A stretch of 64,000 bases of DNA from Pristionchus mayeri (taxonomy: Eukaryota > Nematoda > Chromadorea > Rhabditida > Neodiplogasteridae): assembly GCA_036245805.1 (NCBI GenBank), contig BTRK01000004.1, positions 2,542,001-2,606,000 on the forward strand. The letters run 5' to 3'. The position numbers were made by a program, and so were the translations under genes. Shown piece by piece: positions 1 to 11,657 of the stretch (position 1 is the stretch's first letter; every line of letters starts with the position of its first letter). A model generated the notes under the pieces. That model made no database searches. It had not been told where the DNA came from and was given only the letters and a program-made list of their open reading frames with translations.

Positions 1-1276
1 AGCTGCTTTGCGCAGGCTCTGGTCTTGTCACTAATGCGGTGTTTCTAACAGCTGCATGTCGATCAAAGTTTGCTTTATGCAGCATCTATGTGTAACATAT
101 ACTTGCACAGGTCACTTCGTTCCAGCTGCAATATTCTAATAGCGTGTTGCGCACTTTTTGACGCCGTGCATTCGGTAAACTAATAAGGATTTCGTAGAAT
201 AATAAAAAAAACTAATTTAGCTTGGTTCCTTCGTCGACTTTTACTCACTGTTGGGATATGGACTTATGGATTCGGGAATTTGCAGTGCTTTACTGGTATA
301 TTTTTTCTCTGCTTGTCGGGAATATCTCATTATACATTCGCAGTTTGTTCCCGAAATTTGAGTATACGCCGGCTGCTACTGCGTTTTGTCGATTGGCATT
401 GACAGGCTATTATCAATTTCATAAATATCTCTATATATGCGATTGAATAAAACACAGTATGTCGCGGTAATTTGTACTCTCAAATGCAAGATTGATCCGG
501 GCTCGAGTTTCAGATTCATTTACTTACTATTTTCATATTCTCATCTTATTCACCATATCTTATCATTGCGTATTACAGACATGAGTAAGCGATACAAATG
601 TCAAGGAAATACGAAACCCTTTGGTGCACAAGAATTTCAACATAAAAAAGTATGTAAACAATAATGCCTACTGACGATTTAGATCATTCGAATGCTCGAT
701 TCCGGCTCCTTTCCTGGGAGAGGCCCAACTAAAGTGGAGTACTGCTATGATAATAGTTAATCTGTTGACCATTCTAACCTACACATTCACAACGGTACTC
801 ATTTGGCACAGGAAAGGTGAGATCTCCTTGATCAGATATATATTTTTCATTAAACAATAACTGTTTATTTTTAATATTTCCGCCATTTTGCAGCTTCATC
901 CTACTCTCGACGCCTATTCCGCTCTCTTCTCCTTGTGACGATATTCGAAGTAGGCGGATTATTCGCATCGATCACCTACATAAAGTTGATATTCACTCTA
1001 GATATTTCCGGTGGGTCAGTGTTCTCGAGCTCAGCAATATTAATTTTAGGACGAAACAAGGCACATTCTTCACCCGGTCGCGGGTTGGTTTGTTCACTTT
1101 GGTATAGCGATGAAGCCGATCATCTACTATATTACGAGGTGCGGAAAGCCTCGAAAGTAACCAAGCTGACTGGTTTTTTCAGCACGGAATATCGCAAAGC
1201 GATGCGGACTATAATTTTCCTCCTCACAGTTTTCGGTGCACGCTGCAAGATTGCCAGGAACCGTGCGCACATCTAA
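1..1276 (+). pseudogene. Srsx-like chemoreceptor pseudogene (copy A, 5' cut by window edge)
   Basis: Nine exons follow the same plan as the two paralogs downstream: 1-67 (TM1), 111-174, 221-295, 344-466, 514-584, 683-816, 894-1010, 1050-1138, 1183-1276. Readable landmarks are the SLRSSCNILIACCALFD segment (TM2), IGIDRL at the end of TM3, FRSLLLVTIF (TM6), HFGIAMKPIIYYIT (TM7) and a TEYRKAM tail. The fourth exon has exactly the length of its counterparts (123 nt), yet two codons in its frame are stops: TGA at 359-361, where the paralogs have TGC, and TAA at 422-424, where copy C has TTT. Exon 8 is one base longer than in B and C (89 versus 88), which also breaks the frame. Such proteins would be odorant or pheromone receptors in sensory cilia. 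Family call Srsx is by motif impression; Srv or Srx is a weaker alternative. Confidence 0.78.
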
Positions 1277-1610
1277 ACCAACAGAGTGATGGCAATGTCT
1301 TCCTTCTTCGCGGTAAACTATACTAGCCGTCCAACCTGATTTTCTTCAGTCAACTACACATGTATTTCCATGTAAATTGCAAATGTAAACGTTACTGTGG
1401 AACGGAATATTCTTGAAGAATATGTGTTTTGTTATTATGGTATGAGAGCGTATTCGGAACTTGAATTTGCTTGCAAAATATGAAATGGAGGAACGACTAC
1501 AATCTTGCAAAATTATTGGAGCACATTTTCATAGTATTCATAGTATCTATTTTCATTGGGAAGGGTTCATAAGCCAAGGAGTGCAGGCTGGTGTTTTGCA
1601 AGAGCAGCGC

Positions 1611-4600
1611 CATTAAGAGGCCGGATCGGTAAGAGTCGACCACCCCCCGACATGCGTCCTCCCGGAATGGGAACTGGGCGTCCATGCTTCAACCATGTAT
1701 ACCCCTTGGCCCCATGATACACCACATATAGGCTATTACTCGATTCCGCTTTTCAATGAGTAATTATAAGGTGCCAAATTTGAAAAATCGGATTTTCATA
1801 TCTTTCGAACGAGATGAGATAGACTCAAAATCTCTTTTGCGTTGTATTAGGGGTGACAAATAACCAAAAATGAACCACCCTGATCGAATTGGTATTGGTT
1901 TGAATCTTGATTTTATTGATTTTTTTCGACTCAAATTTCCGCCACGAGAGAATCGGTTTAAGCTAACACAACTATTTTTGGAAAGAATATATAAAGTGCA
2001 ATTAATTGCGGGTTTTACATGTAAAGTTTCGGTCATTTGTGTGGAATCATCTCATCTCGCCCACGTTTTTACGTAGATTTGGGAAGGATTATCATGAAAA
2101 CGAATGAATTGGCGGCCTTTTAGAAATAATATTTTAATAAACAGTTTCTATACTACCGATTGGTAGTCAATAACTGGGTTGAAGTTTGTGAAATTTTGAG
2201 TTGAAGACGGTCAAACATGGCAAGAATCGAAGTTCAGTAGACATTTTGATGAACTTTGGATTGTTTAAATTTTTTAATCAGATTTTCACAATTCTGAATG
2301 TAAAATAATTCAAACTGACTAAAACGCATCGATTTCTTCAAATTCCAGTCCAAAAATGTTGTTCGACACCCGCGATTTCGCATTTTGGACAGAATAAAAG
2401 ACAGTCCTACAGTTATGAAAAAAGCTATATTTTGCGAATTTATTACTCATATGGAAAGTACTTTATGATGTACTCAGTGGTCGTCGCGTTATGTTTGAAA
2501 ATATTGAGTTTAGATCGCTCAAATTTCGAGAAAATCGAAATCGAGAAAATCGACTTTTCCAGAATGAATGAAAGTTATATTCTCAGGGCATAATTCTTAA
2601 TTAGTGTTATTGCAGATTCCTTCTCCACCAAATTAGCACGTTTAACAGTTCATTTGAAAGATATAAGAGAGGAATCGCGAGAGAATCGACCATTTGAGGG
2701 GGGTGAGCGGCGATAGGAATCAAGTTTGTCCCATCCTGAAACCAATTTGGTGACAAGTACTTCAAATGATGCTCTTTCAAACTGCGTCGTCAGAATTTTG
2801 ATATCTCTCGTCATCTTCGAGATTCAGAAGGCCAAAGATGGCACTGTGACTTTTCGACAGTCAAATCGCGCTCACTTAAATGATCATAATTCCATTAAAA
2901 ATAAATATAGAAGGCCGTTCTTTGTTTCCAACGAAAGCTAACATCATGCTCTACAACTTATTTGTTGACGTCATTATTCCTGGACCTCACCCTGGTGCGG
3001 GGCGGTCGGGTCAACCAAAACTTTTGTAACTTTGGAAATCGGAGAAAAAATTCTGAGTTTTTATGCTTAAGTTGTAGTCCATATATGTGCCTCACTTTTC
3101 GCCAAAAATGAAGGAAATCGGAGTATATACAAAAAAAAGCATTCACTTTCGTAAGACGACCTCAAAATGGCATCCGGAGAAGAGCACTTTCAATTGCCCT
3201 TATTTGTGCTCAAAATCGTCCAAAATATCCAAAAGAACATTTAAAATTGTTTCCGACCATAGTATAGCACTACCATGGGTTATAAATGCCCACATTACCC
3301 AAAACTTGAAAATCGATATTTTGACCTATTCCAACTTGGGGCGTGGGCCCTAATGCACTAAATATGTGTCAAATAATGTATAAATGTCCCTCTAAACTAG
3401 TCAAAGAAAGGGGGCACTTATAAATATGATTTTTCATCTGAGGAATTAAATAAAAAGCGCCAAACTGCACTTTAGGCCAAAGTAGTCATAACGACCAAAG
3501 CCATAGCTAGAAATGTAGAGCATGATAAGCTGAACATTTCATCTGTTGAAAGTGAGTCTCTATCTTTTCATTGAAGCGCGCTAGAGAGCCTAGAAGTTGG
3601 TAGAAAACGACGAAAGAGGCGCGCGGAGGAGCGGCAAATAGAGGGGAGAGAGAGGGAGGTCAGGCGGCGAGAGCGGCAGACGGTTAGAGCACGCGCTCTC
3701 AGGGGGATTTTAGCACGTTTCTAGCCATCTTCCAAGCTCTGTAACATGCTTCAATGAAAAGATAGAGACTCACTTTCAACAGATGAAATTTTCAGCTTAT
3801 CATGCTCTACATTTCTAACTATGGCACTGGTCGTTATGACTACTTTGGCCTAATGTGCAGTTTGGCGCTTTTCATTGAATTCCTCAGATGAAAAATCATG
3901 TTTATAGGTCCCCCTTTCTTTGACTGGTTTAGAGGGACATTTATACATTATTTGACACATATTTAGTGCATTAGGGCCCACGCCCCAAGTTGGAATAGGT
4001 CAAAATATCGATTTTCAAGTTTTGGGTAATGTGGGCATTTATAACCCATGGCAGTGCTATACTATGGTCGGAAACAATTTTAAATGTTCTTTTGGATGTT
4101 TTTCGACGATTTTGAGCACAAATAAGGGCAATTGAAAGTACGAAAGTGCTCTTCTCCGGAAGCCATTTTGAGGTCGTCTTACGAAAGTGAATGCTTTTTT
4201 TTTGTATATACTCCGATTTCCTTCATTTTTGGCGAAAAGTGAGGCACATATATGGACTACAACTTAAGCATAAAAACTCAGAATTTTTTTTCCGATTTCC
4301 AAAGTTACAAAAGTTTTGGTTCACCCGACCGCCCCGCACCAGGGTAAGGTCCAGGAATAATGACGTCAACAAATAAGTTGTAGAGCATGATGTTAGCTTT
4401 CGTTGGAAACAAAGAACCGCCTTCTATATTTATTTTTAATGGAATTATGATCATTTAAGTGAGCGCGATTTGACTGTCGAAAAGTCACAGTGCCATCTTT
4501 GGCCTTCTGAATCTCGAAGATGACGAGAGATATCAAAATTCTGACGACGCAGTTTGAAAGAGCATAATTTGAAGTACTTGTCAACAAATTTGTTTCTGGA

Positions 4601-5166
4601 TAGGACAAACTTGATTCCTACCGCCGCGGCATGGTCGATTCTCTCGCGATTCCTCTCATAAAAGTGATTTCACAGAATTCTGAAATGTCAGGGCATGTTC
4701 GGACCTCGATATGAAGAAAACGGAAACGTCCATTTCTTTTCACTTTTAAACAAATCGATGTAGAATTCATCGGGCTACATTATAGACATAGTGAGATACT
4801 CCCCCCTGCCGTGTTGAATTTTCAGCCTTGAAAAACTGAAAAATTCGGACATGAAATCAAGGTTCCAACCAATACCAATTCGATCAGGGTGGTTCATTTT
4901 TGGTTATTTGTCACCCCTAATACAACGCAAAAGAGATTTTGAGTCTATCTCATCGCGTTCGAAAAATATGAAAATCCGATTTTTTTAAATTTGGCACCTA
5001 ATAATTACTCATTGAAAAGCGGAATCGAGTAATAGCCTATATGTGGTGTATCATGGGGCCAAGGGGTATACATGGTTGAAGCATGGACGCCCAGTTCCCA
5101 TTCCGAGAGGACGCATGTCGGGGGGTGGCCATTATGATCGATTCTTACCGATCCGGCCTCTTAATG
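1611..5166. repeat. Large composite fold-back (inverted repeat) element
   Basis: The outer arms are 1611-1913 and about 4863-5166; the right arm is the reverse complement of the left (both contain the GTATTGGTTTGAATC/GATTCAAACCAATAC core, with small differences). Inside lies a second, longer palindrome: 2662-3577 pairs with 3748-4663, leaving a loop of about 170 bp that itself pairs imperfectly. The two palindromes do not share a centre: the spacer 1914-2661 has no partner on the right, where the spacer is only about 200 bp. No convincing reading frame is present; short mirrored frames occur only because the arms are repeated. This suggests two generations of inverted-repeat element, one inserted in or captured by the other. 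Confidence 0.8.
2662..4663. repeat. Inner 2.0-kb palindrome
   Basis: Arms of about 915 bp, 2662-3577 and 3748-4663, are near-perfect reverse complements; for example CATTGAAGC near 3570 mirrors GCTTCAATG near 3748. The central 170 bp contains a purine-rich GA/GGGAG tract and weaker arm continuation. No transposase is encoded. It is probably a non-autonomous fold-back element. Confidence 0.8.
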
Positions 5167-7544
5167 TTTACTTTACAAATATCGTTCAAAATCTGACATT
5201 TCCAATAAGGAGAGTCGAGAAAATATTGAGAGCGTTCTCTCCCCCCCCGCGAGAACCCTGACAAAGTGGAGTACCGCCGTTAGATATTGTAGTAACGGCA
5301 TACTATAATTAATTTATGAATAACTTCTTCGTTTCTGCGACACATCCCCTCACGCAAATATATGAGCTTGTGTTCCCCGCATTTCCCCTCCAACACAAAT
5401 ACAATGTTACATTCGTGATAAAAGAAAACTTTACTTCCGGTATATTTACGGATGTTTTTATCAAACTACTACTCCAAAAAGTGTTTTCCATCGGAAACAT
5501 TTTCTTTTTCGAATTGTATACCATTATTCGGGGGGGGGGGGGTGACAATTTTTTTCAGCTCTCAACCACTCTCTTCCACACACTGATAATCTCTGGCCAC
5601 TGAATAGAATACTTCCTGAATTAAGGGTTCATCAAATCGATTCTATGCCACGATTATATGCTGCCCTGTGATAAATGAATGTTCACGTGAACTATTTACC
5701 TGTACACATATTGTTTTTTTTCGAAATTCAAGCAGTAACAAAAATTTAGAACCAATGCGCAATGCTCAAAAACCATTGTATAATAATATGAGTGAACGCT
5801 TGAAGGGAATCTTATCTATTTTATTTACATTTGATTTATCATCGTGTATGATGCATTCTATAAATCAAATTTCCCTTTCTCTCTGATTAAATTTATTGCC
5901 TCGGAAATTTCTATACGGGATTAATAAAATTCGCTTGTTTTCCCAACATTTCTTCTAGATTTTTCTTTCGACTGCCCTTCCTCGTTTTCTCGATCATTTT
6001 ATCTGAATCCGTTAGAATCCGTAACGAATAGGTGTCCTAAACAATTCCATCGAACGCAGTTGTTCCTTAGCAACGTCCAGAGAATCGAGCTGAGCCAGGG
6101 AATGGAGGGGAAATCGTCAAATGAGTTATAACTGGATTTGGGGGGGTGACATTTGCCAAGCGGACATTTGTCAAACGAGTCGCCGCTCGCTTGCAATCAA
6201 GATTCAAACCAATACCAATTCGATCAGGGTGGTTCATTTTTGGTTATTTGTCACCCCTAATACAACGCAAAAGAGATTTTGAGTCTATCTCATCGCGTTC
6301 GAAAAATATGAAAATCCGATTTTTCAAATTTGGCACCTTATAATTACTCATTGAAAAGCGGAATCGAGTAATAGCCTATATGTGGTGTATCATGGGGCCA
6401 AGGGGTATACATGGTTGAAGCATGGACGCCCAGTTCCCATTCCGGGAGGACGCATGTCGGGGGGGGGGGGGGTGGCCATTATGATCGATTCTTACCGATC
6501 CGGCCTCTTAATGTTTACTTTACAAATATCGTTCAAAATCTGACATTTCCAATAAGGAGAGTCGAGAAAATATTGAGATCGTTCTCTCCCCCCCCCGCGA
6601 GAACCCTGACAAAGTGGAGTACCGCCGTTAGATATTGTAGTAACGGCATACTATAATTAATTTATGAATAACTTCTTCGTTTCTGCGACACATCCCCTCA
6701 CGCAAATATATGAGTTTGTGTTCCCCGCATTTCCCCTCCAACACAAATACAATGTTACATTCGTGATAAAAGAAAACTTTACTTCCGGTATATTTACGGA
6801 TGTTTTTATCAAACTACTACTCCAAAAAGTGTTTTCCATCGGAAACATTTTCTTTTTCGAATTGTATACCATTATTCGGGGGGGGGGGGGCGACAATTTT
6901 TTTCAGCTCTCAACCACTCTCTTCCACACACTGATAATCTCTGGCCACTGAATAGAATACTTCCTGAATTAAGGGTTCATCAAATCGATTCTATGCCACG
7001 ATTATATGCTGCCCTGTGATAAATGAATGTTCACGTGAACTATTTACCTGTACACATATTGTTTTTTTTCGAAATTCAAGCAGTAACAAAAATTTAGAAC
7101 CAATGCGCAATGCTCAAAAACCATTGTATAATAATATGAGTGAACGCTTGAAGGGAATCTTATCTATTTTATTTACATTTGATTTATCATCGTGTATGAT
7201 GCATTCTATAAATCAAATTTCCCTTTCTCTCTGATTAAATTTATTGCCTCGGAAATTTCTATACGGGATTAATAAAATTCGCTTGTTTTCCCAACATTTC
7301 TTCTAGATTTTTCTTTCGACTGCCCTTCCTCGTTTTCTCGATCATTTTATCTGAATCCGTTAGAATCCGTAACGAATAGGTGTCCTAAACAATTCCATCG
7401 AACGCAGTTGTTCCTTAGCAACGTCCAGAGAATCGAGCTGAGCCAGGGAATGGAGGGGAAATCGTCAAATGAGTTATAACTGGATTTGGGGGGGTGACAT
7501 TTGCCAAGCGGACATTTGTCAAACGAGTCGCCGCTCGCTTGCAA
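4853..7544 (+). repeat. Two-unit tandem duplication, unit about 1.34 kb
   Basis: The segment 4853-6195 is repeated directly as 6196-7544. Equivalent points are offset by 1340 bp at the start and 1348 bp later; the change is due to G homopolymer length. I see only a handful of substitutions across 1.3 kb (for instance near 5103/6445 and 5370/6718), so the duplication is recent. Each unit begins with the outer-arm sequence of the fold-back to the left and ends in the left half of the inverted-repeat element that is complete only at 7487-7837. Frames of 60-95 codons inside are the same in both units and look non-coding. Confidence 0.88.
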
Positions 7545-7837
7545 TTCAGCATAGCGACTTGATTGTTGTTTCTATGTAACAAGTGTGTGCTCCCCTACAT
7601 TTGCATATATTATATTTGTCTTGTTGCCAGGCGATCATGAGGGTCAACGTATTGGGGGTCATGTAAATGCATATTCCATGAACCCCTATACGTTGATTTG
7701 CAGTGAAACTCATGATCGCCCGGTAACAAGACATATACATGCAAATATAGGAGAGCACATACGTGTTAGGTACAATGAAACAACCGAGTTGCAAGCGAGC
7801 TGCGACTCGTTTGGCAAATGTCACCCCCACCCCCGTA
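7487..7837. mobile_element. Small inverted-repeat (MITE-like) element
   Basis: Termini GGGGGTGACATTTGCC (left) and GGCAAATGTCACCCCC (right) are inverted repeats; the pairing continues inward through the GCGATCATGA/TCATGATCGC region with a spacer near 7640-7700. No coding capacity. The left half of the same element ends the first tandem unit at about 6140-6195. Confidence 0.72.
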
Positions 7838-8175
7838 TTTAACCTAATCACTGTGTGTAATATTGCTCTTCGACAAATCGATTTTCTATCAAAATACAAA
7901 ATTGAGTTCAAGGCACCTACAACGATGGTTTTGTCCCAAATTGTGCACCGTCTGCTTCAATGCTTCATGATGCTTTGCTCGAGCTCTGCTATTGCCATGA
8001 ACATCCTACTGCTGATAGCATCAATTCGTTCAAAGTAATCATTAGGCATCATGCATTTATATCAACTTCTTGCACAGGTCACTCCGCTCGACCTGCAATA
8101 TTCTGATAGCCTGTTGTGCCATATTCGATGTCTTGCATTCGGTGATCAAATAAGAATTTCCGGCTCCGTCCGGTT

Positions 8176-8278
8176 TGGGGGGACAAATAAGATTTCGGGG
8201 GACAAATGAGAATCTGTCCGGATTTGGGGGACAAATGAAGATTTCGGGGGACAAATGAGATTTGGGGGACAAATGGAT
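8176..8278 (+). repeat. GGGGGACAAATGA short tandem array
   Basis: Five to six copies of a GGGGGACAAATGA-like motif separated by AGATTTC or AGAATCTGTCC spacers. The last copy is the element's own terminus, so the array may have grown from it. Confidence 0.7.
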
Positions 8279-9229
8279 GAATGCAATAATTATTCATGTA
8301 TTATCTCACTAATCCATGTACAATGTTTATACCGCCTTAACATTATCTGCATTGATCCGATTGTCTCACTCGAGGGTAGTAGGTACAGAGATGTACCCAA
8401 CATTTGTCTCGTTGCACTTTGTTCAGTCTCTACAATCTCTTTACTGCATTCGTGAACTACCCTACCCACCACTACCACATCCCCCTCCACCACCACAGCT
8501 AGACCTAGGCGCGGCCGCATTCCTACCACTACTACTGCCTTACCCGCAACTACTACCACTCCTAAGCCCCAACGTGGTCGCATTACTACAACAACGACTT
8601 CCCAACCCGTCATTCATTCAGGCAATACAGAAAAGTACGAGTGCCAGACAAAATATAAAATAGTGGACAAGGGAGGAGGAGAGTTGTGATTTGTTTTCCA
8701 TTGGATAGGTCCGAGTTGGAGCTTTCCATTATCGTTGGATGAATCCGAGTAGTGAGCAATTAAATTGACCGACACGGGACCATGATCCACTGACAAAGGA
8801 GGGCGAGGGGACATTTTAATGTGGACATTTTGATAGAGGGGGGTTGTTTTGGTACAATACAATATTTATCTATTATCGCTTTCTGGGCGCAGATCAAGAT
8901 GTGGGGTCAGAAAAGGTCGTTCTTCTCATTTCAAGATGGTCATTTGCGGTGTGCTTGCGAGAGGATGTTGGATTGCATTGCATTAATAGAATCTCACTAT
9001 AGGTCGTAAACGAAGCCTTTCGTGTTCTAGAATCTTCTCTGCACGAATCCGCCAGACTCGATGATCAATCTTTCAACGAGATGATCGAGTTTACATAACA
9101 AGCACAACAAGGCTGGTTCGAAACCAACACTTGGCACCGACCATGAGACGTTAAATGCGTCAAAAACCGATGTACGGATGTTTAGTGAGATAATACATTA
9201 ATAATAGTTACATTCATCCATTTGTCCCC
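8266..9229. mobile_element. Terminal-inverted-repeat element carrying coding-like fragments
   Basis: The left end GGGGGACAAATGGATG (8266 onward) and right end CATCCATTTGTCCCCC (near 9229) are inverted repeats that extend about 45 bp through TATTATCTCACTAA. Outside the left end lies a short tandem array of GGGGGACAAATGA-like units (8176-8278), and GTGTCCCCCAAA follows the right end. The interior is not related to the interrupted receptor. It holds an open Thr/Pro-rich stretch (8456-8688) and an exon-like stretch (about 9007-9095), described separately. Confidence 0.75.
8456..8688 (+). other. Thr/Pro-rich open stretch inside the transposable element
   Basis: About 77 codons stay open from a TGA just upstream to TGA near 8686-8688. 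The translation is dominated by runs of Thr with Pro, twice contains RGRI flanked by TTTT, and ends with a non-repetitive part (EKYECQTKYKIVDKGG). The composition resembles a mucin-like linker of a secreted nematode protein. It has no start codon and no obvious acceptor, so it looks like a captured gene fragment and not a functional gene. A second exon-like segment follows an ATAG acceptor at about 9004 and reads VVNEAFRVLESSLHESARL up to TAA near 9095. Confidence 0.4.
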
Positions 9230-9995
9230 CCAAATCTTATGTGTCCCCCAAAGTGGGCGTATGGGTTCAGCAACATGCGGTGCTCTCATGGTATGGCGTG
9301 TGTATTCCGGTGTAAGTATCGCATTTTACAACCGTTCAGTTTATTCCGGAAATTTGCGTATACGCTGGTTGCTTTGGTGTTCTCTCGATCGGACTCGACA
9401 GAATGTTCGCGGTCGCCTTTCCCTCTCTGTACAATCGATGGAAAAAGTCTGCCATTATTATGGTGAATAACACTCGTTAATACAGGCTCCATTCGTGTTT
9501 CAGCTGCATCTACTAATGATTTTCACATTCCCATCGTATCCTCCCTACCTTATAGTAGCGTATTACAAACCGGAGTAAGTACGGATTCAATTATATGAGC
9601 ATTCACTTCGAAGCATTATGGCTTTGATTAGGCACATCTTTCGCTCCTTAGATCAGTCGAATGTTCGATTCCCGCTCCTTTCCTGGGTGAAGCCAGGCTG
9701 AAATGGAGCACTGCTATGATCGCCGTTAATCTGTTGATCGTATTCCCCTACGCTGCATGGCGCTTCTCATTAGAACCAGGAAACGTGAGACTTTTTGTTT
9801 TCAACACTTCAAATTTCCCTTCAATACTTTGCAGTTTCTTTATACTCTCGACGCGTATTCCGCTCACTTCTGCTAGTGATGATATTCGACGTGGGAGGCT
9901 GGCTTTCTTCTGCGACCTACCTGGAACTGATCATCACCCTGGATATTTCTGGTCAGTCAATGTTCATGAACAGATTCATGCTCGTTTTGAGAGTA

Positions 9996-10099
9996 GAGTT
10001 CGAGAAACGATACGACGGTCTCTTCATTTTGCACACTCTCTCACCGATCGGTCTAGAGAGTGTGCAGAATGAAGAGACGGGTCCCCGAATTACGAACAC
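9996..10099. mobile_element. Hairpin element, family 2 (copy in copy B intron)
   Basis: TA-flanked (9994-9995, 10100-10101). The ends are GAGTTCGAGAAACGATAC and its degenerate complement; the core CACACTCTCTC / GAGAGTGTG forms the stem. It lies in the intron between the TM6 and TM7 exons. Confidence 0.68.
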
Positions 10100-10372
10100 T
10101 ATTTGAGAGGAAACTCGATTCATTATCCACCCGCTCGCTGGTTTGTTTGTGCACTTTGGAATAGCAATGAAGCCGGAGATCTACTATATTACTAGGTACG
10201 CAATTCAAATATCCGATTATACTGAAATTGTTCCAGCACAGAATATCGTAAAGCGATGCGCAATATTATGTTTCCGAATAAGTCTGTGGTGCAAGTTTTG
10301 AAATTGCCCGTCGTTCGTGCTACAAAACATTATAAGTGCTTCATCGTGCAATTCGTAAAGAATATATACTAG

Positions 10373-11657
10373 AATATGGACCATTATATGGTGAATAACT
10401 TTAAGTACAGTCATATACATATTTGAATAGTGTTTTCTTCTTCCTACGTAATTCACGTATATGTATTTTTATGAAGAATTTGAAGTGGAGAAGTACACGT
10501 AAACAAAAATATCACGACGTCTTTGTAGTGCATACAGTGAGAAAGAACACTAAATATGTAGTGCTGAGGGTACGGTAAGAACAATAACATTCGTCATTAA
10601 TAAATATCGCTCAAAAACTGGCCTTCATCACTCGCTCCACCTACACTGTAGCATCTATAATCGTCCATGTCACTAAATGTTTTCCAATACCTATCCCATT
10701 TTGGAAGTTATTCACGTGTAATCGCGGGGATATCTTTAATCGATAATATGGTTAATGTCATGATTAATTAGATAAAATTTTAAATAGCGAGTAGTTCAAA
10801 GTGCGTGAAGTCTATGTCATTGGACATAAATCAAATTCATAAAACCACACGAAAAATGGTGATGATAATAGTTCAATTCAATCGTCACAGTTCCCAATAA
10901 TCATATCAGTGGCCAGGATCGTTTTTAGGAATGTAATCCATTTCGCGTGACATTTGTAGATTTGATGGGGCACCATATTCTCGGTAGCATAATTTTCTAA
11001 TAAGCATATAAAATTAATTATTCGACGCATTTATGATAATTGCGTTTAGTGTGTTCTCAATGCACGCCTGCTTTGTTCTTGGAAACCTCGTTGTTTTCTG
11101 GCTCAATAATGATCTTTCTCCAGCCCTTTTGTTTAAATGTATTATAACAAAACTATTATCGAAAGTACATGGCGAATAATATGAAGGAAGAAAGAATGGA
11201 CCAATTGGACGCAAACTTTTTATGAGGCACTCTAATCTACTGAACATTTGCGTCCAGGAGTTAAAGTATACTGATGCTATTGTTTCTTACCTACTCACCA
11301 AATTTATGACTATAGGTAGACGTGCTTCCAAGAAAAAAATTTCCAAGTTGTTGTTCCGAGTAAAGTTAACTACTGCAAAAGAATCTGGAAACCTCTCACT
11401 GTCTCGTAAATTATGTTTTTAGGATTCGCTACTCGCCTCCGCATATCTTTCAATGCGCAATTTTGATGTTTCCGGGGAATTATCGTTTTCTTTACCGCAT
11501 TTCAATACTCATGCATCTATAAAAATATCAATGGGCGCCGTATATCAACTTGTTATCTATTTTTTGAATAGAGCACATACCATAAGATACAATAATCACA
11601 CATCCTCCTCTCCGATATTACAGTACATCAATTCGAAAGTTGGACAATGTCAGCTAC
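10373..11657. other. Intergenic stretch, no gene recognised
   Basis: AT-rich sequence between copies B and C. No conserved exon or inverted repeat could be recognised. It presumably holds the promoter of copy C. Confidence 0.5.

Larger units (their letters stand above)
7925..10372 (+). pseudogene. Srsx-like chemoreceptor pseudogene (copy B, split by an insertion)
   Basis: Exons: 7925-8034 (starts MVLSQIVHRLLQ, TM1), 8078-8141 (TM2), remnant of exon 3 at about 9256-9289, 9340-9462 (VLSIGLDRMFA, TM3), 9504-9574, 9652-9784, 9835-9951, 10108-10195 (TM7, HFGIAMKPEIYYIT) and 10237-10372 (stop TAG 10370-10372). A 0.96-kb element at 8266-9229 replaces the end of intron 2 and the first part of exon 3; only the part reading GRMGSATCGALM survives. 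Exon 6 is 133 nt against 134 nt in both paralogs, so it has lost one base at the end of TM5 and the frame shifts. The intron at 9952-10107 contains a hairpin element. Damage differs from copies A and C. Confidence 0.8.

Noticed and set aside
2958..3146. Near-identical small proteins at 2958-3146 (-) and 4191-4376 (+), and at 2726-2941 and 4393-4608
   Set aside because: Mirror images produced by the arms of the palindrome; no start context or motif.
5530..5541. Poly-G tracts (5530, 6461, 6879, 16691) as possible G-quadruplexes or phase-variable switches
   Set aside because: Single homopolymer runs in non-coding repeats; length differences between the tandem units are ordinary slippage. No gene start or frame depends on them.
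5309..5603. Matching 79- and 95-codon frames in both tandem units
   Set aside because: Conserved only because the whole unit was recently duplicated; they overlap on opposite strands, cross a poly-G tract and show no domain.
7585..7911. Overlapping 85- and 121-codon frames
   Set aside because: They run through the arms of the inverted-repeat element 7487-7837 and mirror each other.
8176..8278. CRISPR-like array
   Set aside because: Units are about 20 bp without constant-length unique spacers, lie at a transposon terminus, and the DNA is from an animal.
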